Part shown: one piece after another, positions 11,624 through 24,200 of the stretch
How positions within the stretch are numbered: the stretch's first letter is position 1
How the letters are laid out: every line of letters begins with the position of its first letter
Origin: Cocos nucifera
Taxonomy: Eukaryota; Streptophyta; Magnoliopsida; Arecales; Arecaceae
NCBI GenBank assembly: GCA_006176705.1
Contig: QRFJ01003030.1
Coordinates: forward strand, 241,656 to 305,655
Direction of reading: 5' to 3'
Length of the DNA stretch: 64,000 nucleotides
The notes under the pieces: model-generated
What the model was told of the DNA's origin: nothing
Databases searched by the model: none
The model's input: the letters and a program-made list of their open reading frames with translations, nothing else
Position numbers and translations under genes: made by a program

Positions 11624-12716
11624 TTTGAAGAATTAGAAAGATCATCCACTCCTTTTCCAAAGACATCAATTGAAGAGCCACCTACTCTTGAACTTAAACC
11701 TCTCCCTTCTCATTTAAAATATGTTTTCTTGGAAGGTTCATCACACTTACCTGTTATTATTTCTTCTTCCTTGACAGATTTAATGGAAGAAAAATTATTA
11801 AGAGTACTAAAGAAACACAAAAAGGCATTTGGATGGACAATAGCAGACATCAAAGGAATTAGTCCCTCAATTTGTATGCACAAAATTCTCATGGAGGACA
11901 ACTATGAGCCTACGGTCCAACCCCAAAGAAGACTCAACCCCAAGATGCAAGAAGTGGTCAAAAAGGAGGTAATCAAGCTACTGGATGCAGGTATTATTTA
12001 TCCTATCTCTGATAGTTCATGGGTGAGCCCTGTTCAAGTAGTTCCTAAGAAAGGTGGGATTACTGTAGTTCAAAATGATAATAATGAATTAATCCCCACT
12101 AGAACTGTTACTGGATGGAGAGTGTGCATGGATTATAGAAAATTAAATGATGCAACTAGAAAAGATCATTATCCTCTTCCATTCATTGATCAGATGTTAG
12201 AAAGATTAGCTGGACATGATTTTTACTGCTTTCTAGATGGATATTCTGGTTATAATCAAATTGCCATAGCACCTGAGGATCAAGAGAAAACTACTTTTAC
12301 ATGTCCTTATGGTACATTTGCTTTTAGAAGAATGCCGTTTGGTTTATGTAATGCACCAGCTACTTTTCAACGATGCATGATGGCTATTTTTTATGATATG
12401 ATTGAAAATTATCTTGAAATATTTATGGATGATTTTTCTGTCTTTGGATCCACATTTGATAAATGCTTGCATAACTTATCTCTTATTTTACAAAGATGTG
12501 AGGATACTAATCTTATCTTAAATTGGAAAAAGTGTCATCTGATGGTACAAGAAGGCATAGTGTTAGGCCATAAGATTTTATATAAAGGTATTAAGGTTGA
12601 TAGAGCTAAGCTTGAGGTGATCAAAAAGTTACCCATACCGACCTTAGTTAAGGCTATTAGGAGCTTTTTGGGGCATGCTGGATTTTACCGTCGATTTATA
12701 AAGGACTTCTCTCTAA
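11624..12716 (+). pseudogene. Athila reverse transcriptase, up to the assembly gap
   Basis: Copies the element RNA into DNA. The same reading frame as the protease continues through FEELERSS into the RT. Recognisable blocks: MDYRKLNDATRKDHYPLPFI, FLDGYSGYNQIAIAPEDQEK, FRRMPFGLCNAPATFQRCMM, and the catalytic FMDDF near 12420-12433. The thumb segment with IKVDRAKLEVIKKLP runs up to the N gap at 12717. The fingers and palm are intact and the catalytic Asp pair is present. The upstream stop at 11621 and the frameshifts elsewhere still leave the polyprotein broken. Confidence 0.93.
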
Positions 12717-13716
12717 NNNNNNNNNNNNNNNNNNNNNNNNNNNNNNNNNNNNNNNNNNNNNNNNNNNNNNNNNNNNNNNNNNNNNNNNNNNNNNNNNNNN
12801 NNNNNNNNNNNNNNNNNNNNNNNNNNNNNNNNNNNNNNNNNNNNNNNNNNNNNNNNNNNNNNNNNNNNNNNNNNNNNNNNNNNNNNNNNNNNNNNNNNNN
12901 NNNNNNNNNNNNNNNNNNNNNNNNNNNNNNNNNNNNNNNNNNNNNNNNNNNNNNNNNNNNNNNNNNNNNNNNNNNNNNNNNNNNNNNNNNNNNNNNNNNN
13001 NNNNNNNNNNNNNNNNNNNNNNNNNNNNNNNNNNNNNNNNNNNNNNNNNNNNNNNNNNNNNNNNNNNNNNNNNNNNNNNNNNNNNNNNNNNNNNNNNNNN
13101 NNNNNNNNNNNNNNNNNNNNNNNNNNNNNNNNNNNNNNNNNNNNNNNNNNNNNNNNNNNNNNNNNNNNNNNNNNNNNNNNNNNNNNNNNNNNNNNNNNNN
13201 NNNNNNNNNNNNNNNNNNNNNNNNNNNNNNNNNNNNNNNNNNNNNNNNNNNNNNNNNNNNNNNNNNNNNNNNNNNNNNNNNNNNNNNNNNNNNNNNNNNN
13301 NNNNNNNNNNNNNNNNNNNNNNNNNNNNNNNNNNNNNNNNNNNNNNNNNNNNNNNNNNNNNNNNNNNNNNNNNNNNNNNNNNNNNNNNNNNNNNNNNNNN
13401 NNNNNNNNNNNNNNNNNNNNNNNNNNNNNNNNNNNNNNNNNNNNNNNNNNNNNNNNNNNNNNNNNNNNNNNNNNNNNNNNNNNNNNNNNNNNNNNNNNNN
13501 NNNNNNNNNNNNNNNNNNNNNNNNNNNNNNNNNNNNNNNNNNNNNNNNNNNNNNNNNNNNNNNNNNNNNNNNNNNNNNNNNNNNNNNNNNNNNNNNNNNN
13601 NNNNNNNNNNNNNNNNNNNNNNNNNNNNNNNNNNNNNNNNNNNNNNNNNNNNNNNNNNNNNNNNNNNNNNNNNNNNNNNNNNNNNNNNNNNNNNNNNNNN
13701 NNNNNNNNNNNNNNNN
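12717..13716. other. assembly gap (1000 N), probably not real missing sequence
   Basis: Exactly 1000 N. The 70 bases before it (12647-12716) recur after it (13717-13786) with only two mismatches, and the reading continues naturally across the repeat. The two contig ends therefore overlap, and the gap is probably an artificial join. Open frames called through it are meaningless. Confidence 0.9.
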
Positions 13717-14502
13717 GTAAAGGCCATTAGGAGCTTTTTGGGGCATGCTGGATTTTACCGTCGATTTATAAAGGACTTCTCTCTAATTTCTAAACCTTTA
13801 TCTAAATTATTATGCAAGGATGTCTCTTTTCATTTTTCTGATGAGTGTTTGCAGGCATTTAACACCCTCAAGGAGAAGCTGGTCACGGCACCTATTATGG
13901 TAGCACCAGATTGGTCCCTACCTTTTGAGTTGATGTGTGATGCTAGTGACACAGCCATAGGAGCAGTACTTGGTCAAAGAAAGGATAAGATTTTTCAAAC
14001 AATATACTATGCTAGCCGCACTTTGACTGAAGCTCAACAAAAATATGCAACCACTGAAAAGGAGCTTCTGGCAGTAGTATTTGCATTAGACAAATTTCAT
14101 TCTTATCTTATTTTATCTAAAGTTATTATATACACCGACCATGCAGCTCTAAAGTATCTCCTTACCAAGAAAGATGCAAAACCCAGATTGATCAGATGGA
14201 TTCTTTTGCTACAAGAATATGATTTGGAGATCAAGGACAAGAAGGGCACAGAGAATTCAGTTGCTGACCACCTTTCCAGACTGAAAAACATCACAGAGAA
14301 GGAATTAGATATTTGCCCTATCAAGGAGGAATTTCCAGATGAACGCCTTTATGCTATATCAGGTAGAACGTTTCCATGGTATGCTGATATTATTAACTAC
14401 TTGGTTGGTAAGGTTTTTCCACTTGGTCTTTCTTTTCAACAAAAGAAGAGGTTCTTATCTATTGTTAAACATTATTTCTGGGATGAACCCTTTTTTGTAT
14501 AA
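13717..14502 (+). pseudogene. Athila RT end, RNase H and linker
   Basis: Starts with a second copy of the GHAGFYRRFIKDFSL segment seen before the gap, then RNase H. Visible blocks are ELMCDASDTAIGAVLGQ with the first catalytic Asp, YYASRTLTEAQQKYATTEKE with the catalytic Glu region, IYTDHAALKYLL with the third acidic residue, and VADHLSRL. RNase H removes RNA from the RNA-DNA hybrid. The frame ends at 14502 because of an indel in a run of seven T near 14490. The true continuation, DEPFLYKCCSD, is in frame 2. Confidence 0.92.
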
Positions 14503-15663
14503 GTGTTGTTCAGATCAGGTCATTAGAAGATGCATTCCAGAGGAAGAAATGGAGAAAATTCTGCATCATTGTCATGATCGAGAGGCAGGAGGACATTTCG
14601 GCCCAACTAGAACAGCATATAAGGTTCTTCAATCAGGTTTTTATTGGCCCTCTCTATTTAAAGATGCTCATACTTATGTCTCTTCATGTGACCGCTGTCA
14701 AAGAACTGGAAATCTCTCTAGAAGACATGAAATGCCTTTAAACAATATTCTTGTGTGTGAAATTTTTGATGTTTGGGGTATTGATTTTATGGGACCTTTT
14801 CCTAGTTCTTTTTCAAATCAATATATACTTGTGGCTGTAGATTATGTTTCAAAATGGGTAGAAGCAGCACCCTTTCCAACTAATGATGCAAAGGTAGTTG
14901 TCAAATTTTTGAAAAAGCATATTTTTACTCATTTTGGCACTCCTAGAGCAATCATTAGTGATGGAGGTAAACACTTTTGTAATAAACAATTTGAAAATCT
15001 ATTAAACAAATATGGTGTCACTCATAAAATAGCTACCCCATATCATCCACAAACTAGTGGTCAAGTAGAGGTGTCTAATAGGGAATTAAAAAGAATTTTA
15101 GAAAAAACTATAATTGCATCTAGAAAAGACTGGTCATTGAAATTAGATGATGCATTATGGGCATATAGAACTGCATATAAAACACCTATTGGTATGTCCC
15201 CATATAGGCTACTCTTTGGAAAAGCATGCCACCTCCCTGTTGAGCTAGAACATAAAGCATATTGGGCCATGAAAATTCTTAACTTTGATATACAAGATGC
15301 AGAGAAGAATAGGTTAATGCAAATAAATGAGATGGACGAATTTCGCCACCATGCTTATGAGAATGCCAGGATTTACAAAGAACGTACTAAGAAATGGCAT
15401 GATAACCATATTCGTAAAAAGAGAATTCCATGAAGGGACAGCAAGTTCTTTTGTATAGTTCATGGCTACATTTGTTTCCAGGAAAGCTAAAATCAAGATG
15501 GACAGGTCCCTATACAATTACTAAGGTATTTCCATATGGAGCAGTAGAGATCTTTGATGAATCAAAAGGTACCTTCAAGGTAAACGGTCACAGGCTGAAA
15601 AATTACATTAATGGAAGTTTTGAAAAGGAGAAGGAAGCATTTCAATTACAAGATCCACTTTAG
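14480..15663 (+). pseudogene. Athila integrase with C-terminal domain (frameshifted)
   Basis: Integrase inserts the cDNA into the genome. The zinc-binding HHCC module is seen as HHCHDREAGGHFG and CDRCQRTG (14565-14710). The catalytic core has the acidic triad in GIDFMGPFP, AIISDGGKHF and QVEVSNRELKR (the DD35E pattern). The core is open from 14339 to 15433. Near 15420-15435 small indels in the KKEFHEG region shift the frame. The C-terminal part (LHLFPGKLKSRWTGPY, then a short beta-barrel-like tail) reads in frame 1 to a stop at 15661-15663. It belongs to the same pol as the RT upstream. Confidence 0.92.
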
Positions 15664-16392
15664 AACTCAAAGAAAGTCAAGCTGAAGACTATAAATCAGA
15701 ACTACTAGATAGGTTGTTTCTTTTCTTTTTAGTTTTGATCATTTTTCTTTTCTTTTATTTTTCAGTAATTTATTGTTGCTCTTTTACTGCTCTGGTGTGT
15801 ATTTTCAATTTTGCAGAAAAATCAATGAGAACTCAAGCAAAATTTCAAAGCTCCAAAGAACCAGACTGAACCAAATCAGGTGTATTCCTTCCTATCCTTT
15901 ATTGCACCCTTTATTTTTCTTTCTCCTTTAAGACAATGTAGAATAATTAATTAAAAAAAAAAAAAAAAAAAAAAAACCATGTGTCAAGAAGAAAATCTTG
16001 AGCAAGATAAACTGGATAAGTGATAAAAGATAGAATTATTTGCTAATGAATGTAATGAGTTAAAGAAGTAGATTAGTTGGTCAACTTTTAGCAGCCTACT
16101 TAGGTCATTAAAAGATTATTAGCACTTTTTATTGCACATGCACACTAACAAGGCAAAGTAGGTATTGATTATAAGGCCAACTGAGGATTCAATTATCACT
16201 AAAAATTGGTAATTAATATACATTCTAATCAAAGAAACTTGAATTTAAGGAAAGAGCTACCTGCCTATAAATAAAGTGCAAAAGATAGAGTATATGTGGA
16301 TTGCCCAAAGCCTAGTAACTGGGTCTCTGCACCTAGGTCAAGTGTGAAAATTCACGTAAAACGGTGAAGGAAAGGCCAGGATGCTCAGCACA

Positions 16393-16423
<31 letters not shown>

Positions 16424-16786
16424 GAAAAAGAAAAGAAAAGGCAGTGTGAAAGCTACCTTAATTCATGAGTATAAAATTGAGAATGTATAGAAAATTGACC
16501 AAAATAGGTGATAAGAGAGGATACTTTTGTTCTTTTAATTTAATACTGAAATGCTAAAGTTAGTCATCACGAACACAAGTGCTATAGATCTTTGATGTAC
16601 TCTAAGAAAGTTTTTAATTGTATTGACTGAAAAATTTGCTTCTGAAGCTCAATGCTTAGTTAGCAGTATTTTCTAAACTTTTTGACCTTTAAGTCCTAGA
16701 TTTTATCTTTGTGATGGATAATCTTATTGAAATATGGTATTAAATAAAATATTGCTAAGGGACTAGCAATGACTAAGTTGGGGGTG
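15664..16786 (+). other. Athila 3' non-coding region between integrase and 3' LTR
   Basis: About 1.1 kb with no open frame of note. Some Athila elements carry an envelope-like frame here, but none is visible. It holds two A-rich tracts (about 15953-15976 and 16395-16440, the second with AAAAAG repeats). A purine-rich TTGGGGGTG at about 16778-16786 serves as polypurine tract for plus-strand priming. Confidence 0.8.
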
Positions 16787-18573
16787 TGATAAGTGGTAAA
16801 AATATACTAATAAAAGTATTAAATTATAAAATAAATTAATCTATTTTCTTTAGAAATTGATACTTTTATTAATCTTATGTAGGAAAGAAGGCCACCAATG
16901 TGAAGATCTTATTTTTCTGGTTCAGATGAAAAAAATTTCAGGCAAAACGGACTTCAAACGAGCCCAGAATTCGAATTTCAAAAAAAAAAAAAAACCGTCG
17001 ATGCAACGCTGACGTCAGGATGACGTCAGCATTTTTCGTGGCGCACGGATGGACCATCTGAAGGGTAATTTCAGGAATTTCACAGCAAGAGGCGCGCTCT
17101 GATTGGCTGAAGAATGCGGCGGTCCATGCAACACCGGGCTCGCGCATGGTCCATGGAGGGCAATTTGGGAATTCTGGCTGATCCAACGGGCGGTTTTCAC
17201 TGAAAGCTTGATCGGACGGCTGAAATGAAGGCGCTGATGGACGGCATCCATAGCTCCCGATCGAGATCCAATGGCTGAGATTCATCCCGACGTAAAACTA
17301 AAGATCTAAAGGCTTATTTCTACGCGATCGGATGGCCCAGATTCGATCCAATGGTTGATATTAAATCTGACTTGATCTGGGTTATTTTAAGGGGTTTTTG
17401 AATGATTTTTGGACCGTTTGATCAAGATCTAACGGGCAGAATTACCCAGATTCTAATTTAAGTTATTTTGGGAGTCTAAAACCTAATTTTTGATGGATTT
17501 TGGGGGAAATAAAACTCTTAATCTATAAGAAAACCAGTGTTGTCGTGAAAAAAAAAAGGAAGAAATCAGAGAGAGACAAAGAGAGAGACAGAGAGAGAGA
17601 GAGAGGGAGAAAAAGAGAGAGAGAGAGAAAGAAAGAGGAGAGAAGTAGAAAAAAAAAGAAAAGTGATTTGTGAGAAAATCAAGAAAAAAGTTTTTGATTT
17701 TTCTTCGACAATCAAGACATCGATCAAGGAGCCTCTTCTTCTTCGCCAAGTTCTCCACATCAAGAGCAGCAGACAATCAATTTCAACAATCAAACAGTCT
17801 AATTTCTCTATGCTTTTTATTTTATTTGCTATTTTTGAACTTGTTATCATGAACTAAATTTTATTTTACTAAGGCTAAGGTGTAGCCACTCTTTTGATGC
17901 AATATTCAGTGTGATTTATTTTTAAATTTTATTCATGAGGAGTATATAAATCTGATCTTAATGCTTTTAGATTACTGGCCATCTTCTAATTGATCTGATG
18001 AACATAGATGTTACGGACCAAGTACATCTATGTTAATGCTTCTTGATTATATACCTTGTATTATGAATCAAATTAGAATTCATATGCATGCAGGAATTTT
18101 AGTGCGCTTTGGACGCAGCGTATTTTAATTAGAGGGTTTCACAAAACCTAATGCATTAATATTTATTTAAATTACACCTGGACCAAAGGGTAATTAATAA
18201 ATATTAATAGTTTTGCTATGCCTGGACCAAAGGGTAGTGAATAAATTAGGAGACTCCACCGTCACATGAAATAAAATTAATCTAAAAATTTGAATATTGT
18301 ATTGACTGAGTTGGTGAACCGATTGCCTTAGTAATCCATTGCTCTTGAATTTAAAACCCTAATAATTTACACTCTCTCTATTTAATTAAAAACTTTTAAT
18401 TATTTTTTTTATTTTTTTAATTTCTTATTCTCATAAATCGATCTTCTAAATAAAGCATAGGAAAGAGCTTTACAGTACTTATTTTCCAATCCTCTAGGGA
18501 CGATACTCTACTCATTCACTTTATTACTTGATCGACTGGTGCACTTGCCATAGCTATAAATTAGCACGCATCA
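16787..18573 (+). repeat. 3' LTR of the Athila-type element
   Basis: 1787 bp, TGATAAGTGG to GCACGCATCA, following the purine tract. It repeats the 5' LTR including the TATA-like box (17523) and the GA tract (17549-17663). The frames called on both strands here are shadows shared by the two LTRs. Confidence 0.93.
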
Positions 18574-18631
18574 GCCGACAGTATAAGAATAAATTTTTGT
18601 ACCAATCAAAGTGACCATCTAGCTATGATAA
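18574..18631 (-). repeat. 5' LTR of copia X2, piece 2 of 3 (with right TSD of Athila)
   Basis: GCCGA (18574-18578) is the right TSD of the Athila insertion. The following 53 bases, containing ACCAATCAAAGTGACCATCT, match the inverse of 1880-1935 in the X1 LTR. They end in GATAA, the left TSD of copia Y1. Confidence 0.85.
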
Positions 18632-20920
18632 TTAAGAAAAATTTTGATTTCTCGGGTCTGGTTCGTTCAGATCTGATTGGATCGAGAGGCATATTTCAAA
18701 AATCACCTCTTAGATCCTAATCAGATCTGACACTTTTCAGATCTAATTTTATGATCTGATAAATAAGAAAATAAACTAAATTAATTTTGAATTAATTTTA
18801 TCTTGATTCTGGGTAATCTGATTATCCGTTGATGATCCTGTCGAAGCCCTGAGGTTCTGGATCTAGCCATGCAAGTGCCTGGTCTCTACCGGTATCCACT
18901 CGGGATAGATCTAGAGATCTTCTCCTTCTCTTTCTTTTCTCTAAAAATCAGATCTAGATCTAATTTGGAGAATCTTCAAAACTTCTTTTGAAGATCACCC
19001 GTCATCTTTGCAGTAGTGCGGCCTTCTTCCTTTTTCGTCAGCCTTTTCTTGCCTGACTCGGACTAATTTGAAGGCCCAACTTTCTTGGGCGTGGAGAAGA
19101 GGGAGAGGGTCAGATGGTGGCATGGAGAAGGGAGAGGGGCAGTCTTGGGATGTGGCTTAGAGGAGGAGTCTCAAAAGTGGGCGCAGACAGGGTCTTTTTA
19201 TAGACTCTGCTACGCCATGCAGTGCTGCATCACCCCAGCCAATCACGTTGCTTCATGCAATAAGATCTAAATCTGATTGATGGGATGGCATCATCTGATC
19301 CATTCAGATGAGAGACCATAGGTTCATTCTTAGATGGTGCCTAAGACTGGTCAAAGTAGATACCCAAGGGCCACCTAAGTAGAAACCAAGAAGCAACTTG
19401 GAGTCCCATCCGTATGGAACTCCAGCATCCCTATCCATGGGTGCACGCCATCCTAGGCATGCACCCCTTTCTTTCCAATTTTTAGAGAGGGGACAAGCTC
19501 CTTTCGAATCTTCAATAAGTGCATGACACATGGGCAGATGTCCAAGGGTCAAAGGTCAACATTTGACCAAGTCAAAGTATAAGAATTAGCAGATGATGGA
19601 AAATGATAGGTGTTGTCTCAAATTTATCTCATAAATTAAGACAACCCTTTTCTAACTTGGACAAGCTCCAATCAGACTAGGTAAAGATATCTGAGTGAGC
19701 ACAAACTCATTTGGCTCAGTCAAGATAACTTTTATGATAGAAAAAGGAAAACGTTAAGCTCAATCATGTGCTAGCATGATTTCCTTGAACCTAATTGAAT
19801 CTTATTCAAATCAATTGAACTAGATAAATCCAATTGATGATATCTAGATCCAAACCATTATTTGTGTGATCTAGTTAGATTTAGTTCTGTATGATAATGG
19901 GATATGCAGTGATCTCCATCATCAACATCATTGAAACATCTTTCGATGGATCAGAACTATTCTGATTCAGACAACTTAGAATGATCGATCATCTAAATCA
20001 TTCTAATTGCTCCCAAAATCCACCAGTGATACCTAGTAGCATATGGTGGTAACCCATCAAAACTAAAAACAAACCTCTTGGTACAGCTACTTGTGTGATT
20101 AAGTTCTTCTATCTTGAGCTTCGATCAGATTAGGGTTAAGGTGAACTCGTCAAACCCTAATTTCTATCATATGATTTAATCATTCGATTCAAGTTCGATG
20201 TGAAAATCTTAACAGAAACTCTTTCTATTATTTCACTCTCTACCATGGCCATGGGCTTATGGACTTGATTCTCATGATCATCATAGGGCTGCTCCTCATC
20301 CACCGAGGTAGATAGATTCCATCTTGGTGCAATCCAATTCCTATAATGAACATGCTATAGCCAACATACACCTCAGGATTCTAAATGGCTAGGAGATCGA
20401 GTCATGGTGTAGTCAAACTATAACACCCTCAAGGTGAACTACCGATGCACCTCAGGTCAAAGAACCAGACACACCACTGCAGCATCGAGTCAGTCATCGA
20501 TGAGAAGGTAGACTTCCTTATGACTACTCGAGGTGGTCACGCTCAGTGCCCTCATTCTCTAACGAGTACCTTATACTCTCGCTCCGGATGTCTCTACACC
20601 ATAGATTCAAGACTCATCTACTATAAAGAAGTGATTGTACACTAACCTTTCGGATCAATCACCATCCTCATGATGATCCTATGGTCAGGAGCATTTTATG
20701 AGTTAATAAATGAAAATTCATGTCTTAAATTTTTCAACTCTTGAAAATATGAATTATCATTACCATTAACTCAAGGGATGTATCATAGACACTTTCAAAA
20801 TACACTTATGTGATAGAAAATAATCTATTTTATTATTTATAGTTAAAATTATAATTTTGTCCTTAGAAGTGTATTACAAGTGTCAGCCAATTCTGGCTTC
20901 TAGGGCACACATATCTAACA
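18632..20920 (-). repeat. 3' LTR of copia Y1
   Basis: About 2.29 kb. Its outer edge is decayed (TTAAGAAAAATTTTGAT instead of TGAAGGAAAATCCTGAT). Its inner edge, ATATCTAACA, touches the inverted polypurine tract AACTCCCACT. Inverted TATA (TCTTTTTATAGACTC near 19191) and a GTCAA cluster (near 19547-19577) match those of the other Y LTRs. Confidence 0.9.
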
Positions 20921-20930
20921 AACTCCCACT
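20921..20930 (-). other. polypurine tract of copia Y1
   Basis: AACTCCCACT, i.e. AGTGGGAGTT on the element strand, immediately before the 3' LTR. It corresponds to AAGTGGGAGAT at 50389-50399 in Y3. Confidence 0.8.
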
Positions 20931-21282
20931 TGACCTAAAGCCAATTGGCTACAAATCTAAGTTCCATCTTCTCAAGGTGGGCTTCGATCTTCTACTGGCC
21001 CAATGGCTTTGTAAGTTGGTCTGCCGCATTGTCTATGGAGTCGACTCTCTTGACCTCGACGTAATCCTTCTCAAGATAATCATGGATGAGGTGGTATCGC
21101 CGCTCGATGTGCTTGAATTTTTGGTGAGACCTCGGCTCCTTAGCAAGGGCTATGGCACCATTATTGTCACAGTACAGAGGAATGGCATCCTGATGGCATC
21201 ACTCCAATCTCTACGGATAAGCTTCTTATACCAGAATGCCTTCTTTTTGTAGCTTCTGACGCAGCAATAGTACTCTACTTCC

Positions 21283-24200
21283 ATGGTGGAATCTGCTATC
21301 ACTGTCTGCTTGAAACTTTTTCAACTGACAGCACCACCATTACACACAAATAGACTCCCAGATGTCGACTTTTCGATCATTCTATATTCGGACATAAAAT
21401 GTCGAGTCTGTATACCCCTGGACTTGGAGTTCTCCATTACCAAAAGACCAACAATCATATCCTTAGTTCTTCTCAAGTACTTAAGGATACATTTCATAGA
21501 AGTCCAGTGTTCTTCACCTGGATTCGACTGATATTCTGCTTCGTGACACTCACAGCATGGGCTATATTCAGGTCGTGTACATAACATGGCATACATGAGG
21601 CTCCCTATTGCTGAAGCATAAGGGATCTTGCTCATGCATTCAATCTCCTCAGGTGTGTTAGGGCACATATTTTCTTGGAGAGATGAATGCCATGTCTGAA
21701 GGATACCTAAATCCCCTCTTGGAGTTTTCCATGCTAAACCTCTTTAGCACTTCCTCTATGTACATCTTCTGTGAAAGACCTAGCATCCTATTTCGGTCTA
21801 TCTCTATAGACCTTAATTCCTAGAATGAAGGATGCTTCTTCTAGGTCTTTCATGGAGAATTCTTTAGATAAGAACTATGGTTAACATGAAAATATCATTT
21901 CCACTATACAAGTACGAGGAAGATAATAGTAGCTCCCACTGATCTTTTTCAAAGATACATGGCTCCTCCTCATTCTTGATGAAATCAAATAATTTTGATC
22001 ACATCATTAAAATGAAGTATTCCAGCTTCCGAGATGCTTGCTTAAGTCCATATATGGACCTTTGCAGCTTGCATACTTTGTGATCAATCATCACTGGATG
22101 TGAAACCTAGTGGCTGTTCCATATAGATATCTTTCCTCAAGGATATCCATTTAAGAATGCCATTTTCACGTCCATTTGCCATATTACATAATCAAAATAG
22201 ACTGCAACAGCAAGCAATGTGCGGATGGATTTTAGCATAGCTACTGACGAAAAGGTATCCTTGAATAGTCAATGTCCTTCACATTGACTATAACCTTTTG
22301 CAACTAATCTAGCTTTGAATGTCTCCACATTCTCATCTGCACCAATCTTTCTCTTGTAGATTCCATTTACACCCAATAGGTACTATACCTTCTAGTGGAT
22401 CTACCAAGGTTCCAGACTTGGTTTGAGTGCATCGAGTCAATTTCTGACTTCATTGCCTCTAACCATTTCTCGAAGTCGATATCCTGATATCGCCTCGTTA
22501 TAGGTTTTGGGATCATCACCATGAACCCCATTACCTATGAGGAATATTTTCTCTACATCTTTCTGAAATAGTACCTAAAGTACCTCTCAGAAGGAATGAA
22601 AAATTCTTTTCTGATCTACGAGATGGAGGAGGTAGTGATATGGATTGGCTTAACCTGATTTGGTTCCATTTGGTCCTTAGCTCGTTGCTCTTATGAGACT
22701 TTCTCCATCGAGCTTGATCTGCTTTCCAATGCCGCTATCTTGAATAAACTATTTTTCAAGAAAGATGGCATGTCGACTCACAATCACATTGTGATCTTCT
22801 GGAATGTAGAAATAATATCCTAATGACTCTTTAGGATATCCTATGAATCGAGCTCTAAAGGACCTAAAGTCTAACTTGTCGCTTGTTGTCTTTTGACATG
22901 AGCCGGACAATCCCAAATTCTGAGATGACTCAGACTTGGTTTCTTACCATGTTTCTTACCATACCATATCTCATATGGTGTGGTAGAAATGGTTTTAGAA
23001 GGAATCCTATTCAGTAAAGTATATTAGTAGTTAACAAATAGTATCCCTAAAGAAAATTCAGGAAAGTCTATGAAGCTCATCATGGATCGGACCATATCTA
23101 AATAGGGTCCTGATTCCTCCATTTCTGAAATTCCATTGAGTTGAGGTGTTCTCAGGTGGAGTCCATTGAGAGACAATTGCCTATATTACTTGAGATAGTC
23201 CAGAAATTTTCAACTAAGGAATTCACTTCCTCAATCTGATCGAAGAACTTTAATGGATTTTCTAGTTTGCTTTTCCACTTCATGTCTGATATTCTTTGAA
23301 CTTTTCAAAAGCTTCAGACTTGTGTCTCATAAGATACACATACCCATACCTAGATAAATCATCGGTAAAGATTATGAAGTAGACAAAGTTGCCTCTAGCC
23401 GGCACATCAAATGGGCCGCACACATCAGTATGTACTAGGGCAAGAAGATCCGTGGCCCTTTCCCCATGTCCTACAAAAGAAAGCTTAGTCATTTTGCCAT
23501 GAAGACAGGATTCACAAATTGGATATGACTCGGAAGTCAACGGACTCAATAGCCCAAGTTTTCTTCAATTTGTTAACCCTATCTTCTGCTATATGACCTA
23601 ATCTTAGGTGCCATAGATACCTATCATTTAGGACTATCCCTAGGACGTTTTGATTTTATGGCATTCACATTTTGCTCAAAGTTAAAAATAGATACATCAA
23701 CATGTAACTGATAAAGACCGTTAATAAGAAAATCATTTGCAATTTTATTTCTTTCATAAAGAATGTTACAATGGTCCTTAAGAAAACTAATTACATAGCC
23801 TTCTAATGCAAGGCAAGAAATAGAAATCAAATTTCTGCTTGCTGCAGGCACATAAAAATAACAGTCTTTTAATACTAAGTCTAAACCAGATGATAGTCAA
23901 AGAGGATATATTCCCACGACCACGGCAGCAACCTTTGCTCCATTTTTGATGCATAGGATCATCTCACCATCCCTCAGCCTCCTGCTATCCTCAAGACCAT
24001 GCATAGAAGTGCACAAGTGAGCACTAGAACCAAAGTCAAGCACCCAACTAGATGCAGAAGAAATCGTAAGATTAGACTCCAATAACGAGCATACCTCCAG
24101 AAGGACCTGCCTCCTTCTACTTTAGGATGGCCAGATAAGTAGGGCAGTTCCGCTTTCAGTGGCCGTCATTGTTGCAATGAAAATACTTTTCTTTGTCAGC

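Larger units (their letters stand above)
7325..18573 (+). mobile_element. complete Athila-type Ty3/gypsy retrotransposon
   Basis: Both LTRs (7325-9118 and 16787-18573) start TGATAAGTGG and end GCATCA. They are flanked by the identical TSD GCCGA. The PBS TGGCGTCGTTGCCGGGGA follows the 5' LTR, a purine-rich TTGGGGGTG precedes the 3' LTR, and the domains run gag, protease, RT, RNase H, integrase. This order is Ty3/gypsy. The PBS, the gag wording (SDDAIRLRLFSFSL) and the NAITLRSG gag-pol junction are typical of Athila. Several frameshifts and an in-frame stop make it non-functional. It sits inside the LTR of copia X2. Confidence 0.95.

Noticed and set aside
12685..13746. Long open frames on both strands through the N run
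   Set aside because: They consist of unknown residues. The N stretch is an assembly gap, not a gene.
15664..16786. Envelope-like gene of an Athila element
   Set aside because: No open frame of useful length. The region is non-coding with A-rich tracts.
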